The notes beneath the pieces were generated by a model. It saw nothing but the letters and a program-made list of their open reading frames with translations, did not search any database and was not told where the DNA came from. Made by a program: the position numbers and the translations under genes. Shown here one piece after another: positions 53,780 through 64,000 of a stretch of DNA of 64,000 nt (within the stretch, counting starts at the first letter, position 1; the number at the start of each line of letters is the position of its first letter). The DNA is from Vitis vinifera (taxonomy: Eukaryota > Streptophyta > Magnoliopsida > Vitales > Vitaceae), in contig NC_081806.1 in assembly GCF_030704535.1 (NCBI RefSeq), positions 3,793,001 through 3,857,000 of the forward strand. Reading direction: 5' to 3'.

Positions 53780-55887
53780 AATCAATGTAAAAAATTTTCC
53801 ATCTTTGCCTAAATTCTCTGCATTATATATATGGCAAGAGAATTAGTTAGGTGAACATTTGGAAATGGGTCCAGATTTAGAATTTCCTTCTCAAAGGAGA
53901 TTGTTTTTGTGACAAATTCATCATTTGACACCAAACAAATGCACATGAATGGAATAACTCTTCCTTCCCCAATTAATATTGTTGTTGCAAACAATGTTTG
54001 ATATTTCCAGTTAGGTCATAAAGATTTATGGAGTCAACAAACTGAATTCCAAAGTACTCACTGAGAAAAAAAGCATCATTACTCTTTTGATTATCTCACT
54101 ACATGAACTACAAGTCAGATAGATAGGCCCTGTGCCCCAGAGTTCAGCTCCTCAGATTGATCAATATCTTCATCAAGTTCTCAAGTGAGTCCCATTCCCT
54201 CATTCCTGTTTGTAGCCATAATTTTAATTTATCTTCCCCTTCCCCTTCCCCTTGTGTATGAGTGTATTGTAATTGTAGCACCCACTGTGTAATGATCTTT
54301 AGCAGACAAGTGAGGACCTAAGAGATGGCGCACCCTGGATATGTGTGCATGATGCCCAGCGGATAACTGATTCGGTCACGATGAGGTCAAGCTGATCTTG
54401 CTCACCCAGTCCAATAGTGTGATTCCTTTTGCTGTGGATGACTGAAGCCTTGTACCCACTTGTCCCTCCCCTCCGGATTTCTGTCCTATGTTCTGTTTCT
54501 CCTATGTCATGCCTTACAGGAAGCGGGGAATCTGGAAACACAAGTGCCTTGGACAACCTTGATTCTGCATGACCCAACAAGAAACAAGTTCAGATCAAGG
54601 TAGTATATAAAAACACTCAAATATGGTAGCTTATTTTTGGCATTATAGAGAAGTGACTGGAGAAATAGTTTTGGAGCCTGCAAGCTGATCTATTTTTGCT
54701 TGAAACAAGCTCTTGCAGTTTCCAAAATGGATGAAATATATTCTTAAGAGTTTTTCTGGCATTCCATACTCCAAAAAGAGGTGGTTGTACATGTTTTTTT
54801 CACCTCATATAATGTGTTACTTCAACAATTATAATATGCCCTTATTATCATCACAATAACAAACAAATATTGAAGGTACTAATGCATTGTTTTCCCTGAT
54901 TTTGCTTTCTATAAGTACCTAGTTTGCATGGGTTTGGGTGGTGTGTGTTTTAGGTATGGAGATGTGTCTATGTGTCGGATCCTTCACGCCTATAGATTCT
55001 AGGATTTGAGGATTTGGCTGAAAATGATCTCAATAATGGGTATGTATACTTGGATATGACATCATAAAAGGAAAAATAAAAACTAAGTTAGAAATAAAAC
55101 AAAAGTAAAGATCCCTTTTAATGAGGCAAGAGAACCCAAAACCGCAAATGCGGCTCTTAAGGGACCACTCACGTCAGCCAAAGAGTGCACCCAAATACAG
55201 GATATCAATCTCAGCATGCCTGTGGAAACACAACCATATTCTCTCATGTAAGACAGATTCCTTGGCTAAGTGACCTCCAAGAGCTACAAGGTTCTTTGGA
55301 TAAAATATAACCACCTCCAACGGCCACCACGTGAAAGGTGCAAAGATCGAACCAGGAGCTTCTATATGGATTTGCTAGAACCCATAGTAGTTGATAAGCA
55401 CGTGACCAAAAGTACAAAAGGGCAGATCCCACACAAGGACAATGTAAGCAACAAGTTTCTAGTCTGCGCTTTGAAATATCCTGCCATAACACTGTTGAAT
55501 TGAGTATCAGAGGAGGATTACCAGAATCCAGAATAGTGGTTCCTGTGATTGCAGGTTGCGCTTGGGGCACCATGTGATTTTAGCTGGTTTCTGTAGCACT
55601 ACATCTGTGACAAGGACTCCTCTCTTTTTTTTTTTTTTTTTTTGATAGGTAACTCCTACTCTCTTTTATCCTCATCTTTTCTTCTTATCCTTAAATATTT
55701 TTATAAAAAGGTTCAAGCACGCTCTCTCTCTTTTTTCAATATTATTATTTTCTAAGGAAGTTGAAGAAAAAAACCAATCAATCAATCCTAAGCAAAGTAA
55801 GCGTATTTGACAAGGATCCTAGACCCACATTCATGTCATGTTATATTGATAAAGGAATGCTAGGCAAGTTGGAGAGCCCAGGTATCA
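53780..55887. other. Spacer between tRNA-Gly and the kinase gene
   Basis: No credible gene. A CCTTCC/CCTTCCCC tract lies at 54234-54255. A T run at 55625-55643 is followed by GATAGGTAA, the complement of a LINE-like TTACCTATC-poly(A) end, so a short antisense LINE end may start there. The 3' UTR of the minus-strand kinase gene occupies the right edge. Confidence 0.4.
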
Positions 55888-57830
55888 TTAATCAAAACAA
55901 ATGGAGCTAGAACCAAAAGAACACATACCTCCACTTGTGTCATCCAAGGTTGACAAGTTGGCTTCATACGCTGGCAGGTGATTTCCTCTATCAATTTCAG
56001 AACTTGGACTGAAGAAGGTAAAGCTTGGCAGTGAGGGAACTGGAGATGGGAATTCTCGTGCAGCTGATTCACAGCAGCTGCTAAAAGAAAAACCTCCAGA
56101 TACTGAGCAAGGTGCATTGTTGTCAACCAGGAAAGTAGAAAATGATGATCTGCATGTAAATGCAGGTGAAGTTCCCATTTGGCCATCACTAGTTATGGGT
56201 GATTCATAACTGAAGCTATAGTCCTGATTCCTGGCAATCAAAGGAGTAGAGAAAGAGCTGCCACCCAGTTCCAGTTGCCCAGATCTTGGATCCTTACGCT
56301 TGTATGGTTCTTGACTTGACTCCACAAAATCCTTCATCCAGGAGTGAGCTGCAAAGCACAGTAGCCTCTATCATAAACAAAATTTGGAATAATGGCCTGT
56401 TGTCTCTTTTTAAAGCCTTTGTTCAAAAAAAGGCAAATGATCCTTGACATTGGCAGAACTGTGGGGAATGAGTTTGAGCAGTCTAACTTCAAATTTTACC
56501 ACTAATCAATGGACTTACCGATCATGACTTATGGAAAGGCTATCTATAATGGTTACCGTTTTCTTAACATGCAGACCTCCATGTTTTTGATAGGCCTGGC
56601 TTGATTGCTAATTTAGCCATGTGTCTGGCAAGCCTATGTGCGTACAGAAATCTATAAAACTAGGCAAATATGAAATTTATTCTACTGCCGCTACCCCACA
56701 ATTTACCAAAGACAACAGATTTTAAAACTAATCATCCTCATTAATCCACATGCGAGCCTCTTATGGAGATTAGAGTGTAGCAGCAACATAAATGAAATTT
56801 ACTTTAAACAACACAAACATTAATGCACTCATCATACCGAGAACCTGTGCAGCAGTGAGCCTCTTGGAAGGATCTACACACAGCATTCCAGTGATTAACT
56901 CCTTGGCAGATGCAGATATATAATCCCATGGATTAGGAGGGAACCACAGATCTGCTGCCCTAACAGCATCAAATATCCTTGACTTGGTTTTCCCCCAAAA
57001 TGGTGGCATGCCGCTAAGGAGTATGTACAGGATAACCCCGGTACTCCACACATCAGCAGCCTGATTATAACCCCCAGCCAGTACCTCAGGAGCTATATAA
57101 AATGGACTCCCTACAGTCCCATGCAAACTCTGCCCTGTCAAGAAAAATTCATGTGCTTACAACACAGAAAGATGGGTGCAAGAATTTCCAAATTTTTTAT
57201 GCAAACTAAACAGAACCAAAAATGATAAATAAAATGTGCACCAGGTTTGATATAGGTTGCAAGACCAAAGTCTGCCAATTTAATCGGCGAGGATGAAGAC
57301 TTTGTGGCCAAGAGGATGTTTTCCGGCTTCAAATCTCGGTGAACAACACCTTTGTCATGACAATACATAACAACTTGCATCAGATGCCTAAAAATATCCC
57401 TAGCCTCACACTCAGAGAACATCCCCTGCTTCTCAAGCCTGTGAAAAAGCTCTCCACCTGCACATAACTCCATCACTAAATGCACATAATCCTCTTCCTC
57501 ATAAACTGCCTTGAGATCTACAACATTTGGGTGCCCAGATAACCTCGTCATTATTTCAATCTCAAGCTTGACACTGCACACATCATCACTTGTCGTCAAT
57601 CTCTCCTTGGCGATGGATTTGCAAGCCAACATCTCACCGGTCAACTTATCAGAGCAAGCTCTAATGACACCAAACTGCCCACACCCCAATTGCTCTCCAA
57701 GAACATATCGGTCTTTCAAATTTGAGACTTGGGTCAACTCCAAAATTGGTTCAGTCAAGCCCGTGGTCTTATAACAGTTGCAGGACCAGGTTGAAAGCTC
57801 GCTTGATTTTCCAATCTGTGCTATGTCCAT
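55888..57830 (-). CDS. PEPKR2: Serine/threonine protein kinase, PEPKR2-like (PEP carboxylase kinase-related)
   Basis: Three minus-strand exons: 57830-57242, 57134-56838, 56348-55888; GT..AG introns of 107 and 489 bp; 1,347 nt, 448 aa. The kinase domain spans about residues 42-300. It has a glycine loop (LGEQLGCGQFGVIRACS), VAIK-type lysine (MLACKSIAKE), HRDLKPEN, DFG (KLADFGLATYIKPG) and APE (GSPFYIAPEVLAGGY). It ends with LTAAQVLAHSWM at the exon 2/3 junction. The C-terminal ~150 residues are Ser-rich, with no EF hands, which separates it from CDPKs. The family is the plant PEPKR2 branch of CDPK-related kinases. Its substrates are not known from sequence. All catalytic residues are present and the gene looks intact. 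Confidence 0.92.
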
Positions 57831-58735
57831 CCCAAACTATCACAATTCTGATTATTAGAAGAGACCAATCAAAACTTCACTTCTATATTCCAACATTATC
57901 AAATCACCATCTTCCGTTCTTAACCTTTCCAAGAAAATGGACTAAATTCTCAAACTGGATTTTATGCCAGTCACAAACAAAAACTATACTCCAATCCGAA
58001 CCTCGAAAACAGCATCCTCCAACAATTGATTACATTCTTATCATCAACTAGATGTTCATCCACAAAACAGCCCAAGCAGCATCAACTACCTGTGCTGAAA
58101 CCCAAAACGTAGTTTTCAAATTTCAGATAACTTGGCTTAAATCCCAGGGTTTTGAGCTTTCTTTATTTTATTCAGCTTGGTGGATCACTTTTGTTTTTTC
58201 TTTTGGATTATAGAGTCAAAACAAAAATAAAAATTTAAAAAAATACCCAATCGCACCAATTTTCCTTACAGATCCGCGACAGAATTCAGACACCATAAAA
58301 CACCAAAACCACCCCAGAACGGACTTCAACCTCACCGAAACCCATAAGAAAAAGAACTCAAACTCAAAACCCTATCATTCCAGAAGACACCCACTACCCA
58401 TAACCATTCATATCAAAATCAAAAAACAAATAAACAAAAACTAAACTTCAGAACCCAAAAAGATGTCCAACTCCACCATAAGTACTATCAAAATCCATTG
58501 AAAAAAAAGCCACCCAATAGCCTAGATGTCTTCACAAAATACAGTAAAACCCACATTTTATAAACATTTCAAGGTATAGAGAATAAGAAAGAGAAACCTG
58601 TTTGGAGAACCACTCTTGGAAGAAGAGGAAGAAGTCCGTTATACAAAGTCTGCTGAGTTCAGAACCAGTCATCAGCCATTGAGTTCAAAACATCATTCTA
58701 GACGACCGGCAACCGAAACAGCCTGTCCTCGTTTT
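57831..58735 (-). promoter_or_regulatory. Likely 5' leader (with intron) of the PEPKR2-like gene
   Basis: On the minus strand a GC-richer segment (about 58,735-58,602) is followed by a consensus-like donor (CCAAACAG|GTTTCTC near 58,600), and AT-rich sequence leads to the ATG at 57830. This looks like a non-coding first exon plus 5' UTR intron. The acceptor is not fixed (one candidate is near 58,090). Inference only. Confidence 0.35.
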
Positions 58736-60060
58736 TTTTTTTCTTTGTAGTATAATTGAAGGAATTTAGGCTTAAAAAATAACGCAAAAAAAAAATGAAG
58801 CTACAACCCACCATTATCGTTCGACACGTGTCAAACTAGGTGCAGTTTGGTAATTTTTTCATAAACTCCGGCATATTAAGTTACATAATTGCCCCCAACA
58901 ATGCCATGTGCAAGCATAATGAGCTTTCACACTTTTGCAAGTGGAAATACCATTCATATTAATTTTTAAAAATTTGAGGAAACTTCTTCGAATTTCATAA
59001 ATTCCTTTTTTTTAATTATGAATTATTAAACAATTAAATAAATTAATATTTTGTGTAATTTAATCGTATCAACTAATTATTGCTTCCATCGTTTCTAATT
59101 AACTAATATGTCAAAAAAATTAAATAATTGACTTAAAAACACGAGAAAATCCCCCAAAAAAAATTACTACAATGGCCATCTCCTTATTCGCTAATTTTTA
59201 AAAATTTGACACGTCATTATTAAATACAAAAAAAATGTCATAAAATCAATTAAATATATAAAGAAAGTGCCAGCTATGCAATTGGAATAAGCAGATAACA
59301 TGGAAAATAATTAAATATTTTAAAAGATTAATGATGCACTTGACGACATGTTTTCCTATTTATTTCGTGTATTAATTTAATTAATTTTTCCTCGAAATAG
59401 CAATAATATATAAATTTTTTTTCCCTTAAAATGCGTAGTGTCACATCCATGTCACGTTGATATAAATAGAAATGATTATATGGCAACTTTTGAACAAATA
59501 TATATAAATTATAAAATATAAAAAGGGGTGTTATTGGGTGTGGTAGGACCCAGTGGTGGCAGAAGTTGTGGTGATCCGTACTTATTCGTCTGCAACGTGG
59601 CTGTGCGCTATTGGATGGTGGAGTCCTTGGATGTGGTTGTTCGCATGAACTTCAGTTTTTTATTTTTTGTTTTTTGTTTTTTAAAATTTATTGAATTTGT
59701 TCCTTCAGATGGAATTTATGTTGTTGGGAGGGAAAGCCGCTATCACCAGCTGTGAGGGGGATTGAAGTCGAATGGTCTTAGCTGTACGCGTTCTGTATTT
59801 TTGGCTTTCCAATTAAACAAACTGCGGAGGCCAATCAATTTTGGATTCTGTGGACTCTCCGAGTGTCCGGTGTCAACCCATCACCTTCAACTTTCGTTCC
59901 CCTTAGGGGCAAAATGATGGCAAAATATATATATTTTTAAATTTTATATTTCTTTTATCAATTTAAGGAATTAAAAATGTATATTTTTTTTTATAATTTT
60001 AAAAATACTTACACATTTAATATAATATTTTAAAATAAATTTGTAATTATATCCCAATAT
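58736..60060. other. AT-rich spacer
   Basis: Very AT-rich with A/T runs. No gene. The open frame at 59528-59755 has no recognisable protein character. Confidence 0.5.
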
Positions 60061-61115
60061 TTTGATTACATTGTCAAATGTCCTCCACTCACCCATGTCC
60101 ATGCTCATGCACATTGGACATGATAGGACAAACTAATTTCCTATGTCATTCTTGTGGGGGCTTATCCCACGTGTCCACCCACGAATACTTTTATATGTCT
60201 GTCCACATGGCATCGTCCCAACTAAACCACATGTCACTTCTTTCACCATTACTTGGACAACTTTCGAGGCATTCGAAGATATCTGTTTAGACTATTTGCG
60301 TTGTTGAACAACTCGCATCTCCTTAATAGCCTTAAATCTTCTCTGATATACGAGACCATGGCTAACTAACACCAAATTGATTGACGAGAGTCTTCCCATC
60401 CTCACGTCTATTTTAGTATATAGGCATACTCAATCTCAAGCCGTCAACAAAGTTGAAGGAATGGCAAGCTGTGTCATGACGCACTGTCTGACACAGCTCC
60501 CAACTGCCTGCATATGTGACGATTGTCCTATCACTATTGCACAATCATTAGTACAAGTGTCAATTCAGCACTATGGAGTCTGACTCCACATTTGAACATT
60601 ATAAAAACTCTATTGAAATATAATAAAAGAACACTGTGAATTTTATAATTGTTCTATTTCTCTAAGGGTCTCCATTATTCCTAGCATTTGATTTGGGCTT
60701 CAGATAATGTGTTCGGACAACCCGTTCTAACATTTTTGTGCAGGGAAGCATAAAATCCAAATTCCAGCATCTGAACAGAAAATTTCACTGTCACCTCAGA
60801 GGGAGAAATCCATCATCAGATGACCTAATATCAACAATTCTTGCATCACTATCTAAACAAATGATGCCTCTCCTAGCTTCAATAGTGGCATCACATGAAG
60901 CATGGTCCAAATTGGTTACACTCTATGTAAATCCCTCTAGATCTTGGACACGACATCTAAAAGGAAAACTTACAGCATGCACTTGTAGAGACAAATATAT
61001 CTCTTAGTAGTGACACATGTTAAAATGTTTGTATGATCAACTTGCCCTTATTAGTTCTCATGTTGATGAGGTGGATTTAGTTGCTCTTATTAGTTTATTA
61101 ATAATGCAACACACT
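60061..61115 (+). mobile_element. Decayed copia-type element: possible LTR plus gag remnant
   Basis: The frame 60738-61007 reads SSDDLISTILASLSKQMMPL, SHEAWSKLVTLYVNPSRSW and RHLKGKLTACT, which matches the UBN2-type gag of copia elements. After the stop it continues in broken form to about 61,110 (LMLMRWI, from an SPVDEVDL-type phrase). The preceding 600 bp has a TATA-like ATTATAAAAACTC at 60598-60610 and may be LTR. No pol and no second LTR seen. Confidence 0.5.
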
Positions 61116-62424
61116 TCCTTAAAGGGGAAAAAAAAAAAAAAACCTTCTTAACATATTTTACACTCGTATTATTTTAAAACAAATTAGTATAATAATATTG
61201 TGGGCGTGTATTTTTGCATTTGTAAATAATTATGCAATCATTACAATAAAAGAAACAATGAGATAACCCTAAGCAGTTAAATTTTGAAATTGTAGTAATT
61301 CATTGACTGCAAGCAAATTCTTCCAAAGTGGAACCCGGGAGACGGCTTTCGGCACTCACAGTAGCAATAGATTTTTATATCATTTATTTAAAAAAGTGAT
61401 TAAGTTGTCATCATATCACTTTAGTTCTGTTTAATAATTGATAATAATGCCATATTAATCATCATTACATTATAATTATTAGTAACTAATATCATGATTA
61501 CCATGCAATAATAATTATTAAATATATATGTGTATATATAATTTATGACAATGGAAACTATTTTTTAGGAAATAGTATATTTTGGAAAAAGAAAATTGCA
61601 TCAGAGTCATGCAACAAGACCCATGACCAGAGTGTTTTCTTTTTGGGCCCACACATCCCGAGTTGTGGGTCGGGTCAAAGCAGACTTTGACCCTCTGCTT
61701 TGACCCAAGAAAAAAATCAACTTTAGGCCTGTGTTGAAAGTTGAAACCATTGTTCAAATAGCCTTCTTCTATTTTTTATTTTTTAAAAAAAAAAAATTGA
61801 AACTACATTTCTTCCTTCTTCCACCCGCACACCCATCGCCGTCGGCCACTCCGTCGCCCCCTTCTTCGGCCTGCGGCACCCCCTTTCTCCCATCCCTTCT
61901 TTCCCTATTTCTCTTCTCTCTCTCTCCATCCTACCCACCATACCCATTTTTCCTTTCCTCCCAACTCCTGCTGCTACTCGTTGCCGGCCACCGACGTCAT
62001 GCCGTCGGTGCCCTTCATGGCTCGACCTTGCTGACGGTGCCCACGATTGCCCCCACCAAGACCCACACCTCCATCCATTTTGGACAAAAGATTCAAAAGA
62101 GGGCTAAAATCCACATTTGTTTGGTTGAAGGGGTTACTTTTAGCCCAAACTACGGCCTTGGGCCTATAACCCATCTGGTACCAAATCAAATCCTCGTGTA
62201 GGATAACACGTGGTTTTTAGTTTGACCATATCCCTGTCGAAGCATGTATGCCACGTGGACACAATATTTGTGATTTTTAATTTTGCTTTTTGCTTTTCCC
62301 AGTCTTGCGCGTGTGCAATAATGGAAGAGAGAGAGTACCGTGGGAATAGTTTTGAAACGGGAAACGGCAAAAAGAAGTGGAGTGTGAATAGTATTTATTA
62401 TTATTTTTTTTAATGTGGAGAATT
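61116..62424. other. Spacer with a C-rich block
   Basis: AT-rich DNA with a pyrimidine/C-rich stretch at 61,800-62,060. The frame 61731-62201 over it is low-complexity (Pro/Ser/Leu runs) and I do not call it a gene. The remainder shows nothing recognisable. Confidence 0.4.
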
Positions 62425-62427
62425 AGG

Positions 62428-63032
62428 AGATGTTTGGTAACATATTTTAGAATAGTTTTCCTTTTTCAAAATAAAAAATACATAAAACACATTTGATAAT
62501 TAAAAATCATTTTTTGTTTTATGTTCTTAATATATATATATCTATATTAAATGATATATTTTAATTATTTTATATTATTTTTCAATTATGATTTAAAAAA
62601 TAATTATACAAAATATAGAATGATTAATAATAAAATATTAGATATAAAAAATATTTTTAAATTGTATTTAAAAATATTAAAAATAGTTTAAAAATATTTT
62701 ATGTTTCTGACATACTTTTGCTCTATAAAATTTAAATAACAATTTTTAAAAATTATTTTTCAAAAATTATTTAAAAATATAATTACCAAATAGACCCTTA
62801 ACACTTTTTATTTAAAAGTGTAAATAAGATTAGATTGATTGATTTTTTTATTTTTTTAAGAAATAATTATATAAAATATAGAATGATTAATAATAAACTA
62901 TTATATATAAAAAAATATTTTTAAAATATGTTTAAAAATATTTTACTTTCTAATAGACTTTTGCTCTATAAAATTCAAATAATATTTTCTTTAAAATTAT
63001 TTTAAAAAATAATTATCAAATAGTCCCTTACT
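62428..63032. mobile_element. AT-rich MITE-like repeat (family A) with internal tandem duplication
   Basis: A full copy spans about 62428 (TGTTTGGTAACATATTTTAG) to 62803 (TTACCAAATAGACCC). A second, partial copy (about 62850-63032) ends ATCAAATAGTCCC. Both share AATGATTAATAATAAA and ACTTTTGCTCTATAAAATT. The sequence after each copy (TTTAAARGTGTAAAT) is also duplicated, so a tandem duplication of about 250 bp that includes flanking DNA occurred. Related to 16546-16915. Confidence 0.5.
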
Positions 63033-64000
63033 AACTAGGACCTTCTATTTAAAGGTGTAAATGAACTTAGACTAATTGATTTTTTTTTCATGAACAATCG
63101 ATTCGACCAACATGCTTAGTTTCTATGTGATAAAATCGGGTTAATTTTCATTATAACAAATATAAAGAAAATATTGGATGAAAATCCAAATAAGAGATAT
63201 TTAGTCAAAATCTAAAAATAAATAAATGAAATTAACAAAAGGGTGAATCTCAAGGGAGTAAATTAAATCAACTCTAACAGAAGTAGACATATATCCCGGA
63301 AAAAAGATGGCAAAATAAAGTGATACAAGTGGCATTACTTTTTGAGAAGCCATCCATTTATTGAATGACATTTCTAGAAAAGTAAATCACTTTTCAAAGT
63401 TCAGCAATGTTTAAAAAATCAATAATTCCCATCAACTTTAAGCTTTTGGATTGCTGTTTTGCTGGAAGTATGAAGTATAAAGCGCTTTTAGGTTCAAAGC
63501 TTGTGAATAAAGATGGGACTGATATTGTAAAGTTGCATCAATTGTTTAATGATGGTCCGACTATAAATCATTTTGGTAGACTTTAGAATATGTGTACTAA
63601 TTGTATTCTCTTTATGGTAAGTGTGTTTGATTAATTCTATATAAATACAGGGACTAGATGGAAAAAAAATCCACTAATTTTTCCTTTCCCGCTCCTCTTG
63701 AAAAAAAGAGAAGAAAATTTTGGGAAATTGGACTCATTATGTTTTATCTTTGAATTATTTAAGGATGCTAAATACTTATTATATAATGAATTAACTTTAA
63801 GTTAAATTGTTTTATTAACTTAAAATTTGTTATTTGATTTTTATTTTAAATATTAATTATTTTTTGAAATTATAAAATTAATCCTAATAGATAATTTTTT
63901 TTTATTGAAAGTGACTTAATAATTTATTTTAAGTCATTAAGTAAATTAAATATATTTTAGTAAATTAATTTAGAGCCCGTTTGGCAGTGATTTTTAAAAG
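63033..64000. other. AT-rich spacer to window end
   Basis: No gene seen. The last 30 bases (from GAGCCCGTTTGGCAGTG near 63973) look like the start of another MITE with a GCCCGTTTGG-type terminus, cut by the window edge. Confidence 0.4.

Noticed and set aside
55888..57830. The kinase as a calcium-dependent protein kinase
   Set aside because: The kinase domain is related, but the C-terminal region has no EF-hand loops and matches the PEPKR2 layout.
59528..59755. 75-codon ORF in the right-hand spacer
   Set aside because: No recognisable motif, Phe-rich tail from a T-rich tract, isolated in AT-rich DNA.
61731..62201. 156-codon ORF over a C-rich block
   Set aside because: Runs of Pro, Ser, Leu and Phe caused by a pyrimidine-rich tract; no domain and no supporting splice structure.
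1..64000. CRISPR array, bacterial operon or organellar insert
   Set aside because: No regularly spaced short repeats, no bacterial gene layout, and no chloroplast or mitochondrial genes recognised.

Overview
The window reads as nuclear DNA of a eudicot plant. Its genes have short exons and GT..AG introns, the intergenic DNA is very AT-rich, and it holds gypsy, copia and L1-type LINE retrotransposons, MITEs and tRNA-derived SINE pieces. Grapevine (Vitis) is my best guess, from the feel of the proteins and of the CCGGA-rich gypsy element. That is recognition from memory, not a search result.

Layout. 1-10,814: the 3' half of a Ty3/gypsy element on the + strand: integrase, a three-exon antisense gene with its own TATA box, polypurine tract and 3' LTR. 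Its integrase is split in frame by a 5.4-kb insertion (533-5945) with TG..CA ends and a perfect 5-bp target duplication. That insertion carries minus-strand fragments of at least three unrelated host genes: GDP-mannose 3,5-epimerase, a PPR protein and a BSL-type kelch phosphatase. 10,815-13,100: AT-rich spacer. 13,137-15,919: complete 7-exon nucleotide-sugar transporter gene (UTR2-like, 350 aa). 15,920-18,350: AT-rich spacer with a MITE-like repeat. 18,714-49,553: complete 9-exon NUP50-like Ran-binding-domain gene (341 aa). Its coding sequence is 1,026 bp, but introns 4 and 5 are 13.0 and 10.5 kb because of nested retrotransposons. 51,041-52,897: broken short-chain dehydrogenase gene. 53,704-53,775: tRNA-Gly(UCC). 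55,888-57,830 (minus): 3-exon PEPKR2-like protein kinase gene (448 aa). 58,700-64,000: AT-rich spacer with a decayed copia remnant and MITE-like repeats.

Nesting. Intron 4 holds an old antisense LINE with an internal tandem duplication. A 6.2-kb sense L1 LINE is inserted in that duplication with a 13-bp target duplication. Intron 5 holds old sense LINE pieces. One of them is split by a 5,032-bp copia element with two identical 162-bp LTRs, a 5-bp target duplication and a fully open 1,346-codon polyprotein, so this is the youngest insertion seen here.

The host genes do not form a pathway. Their products act in Golgi/ER nucleotide-sugar transport, at the nuclear pore (Ran binding), in redox metabolism (decayed), in translation and in kinase signalling. 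I saw no defence system, CRISPR array or other clearly new molecular system. The most unusual object is the chimeric, multi-gene-capturing element at 533-5945.
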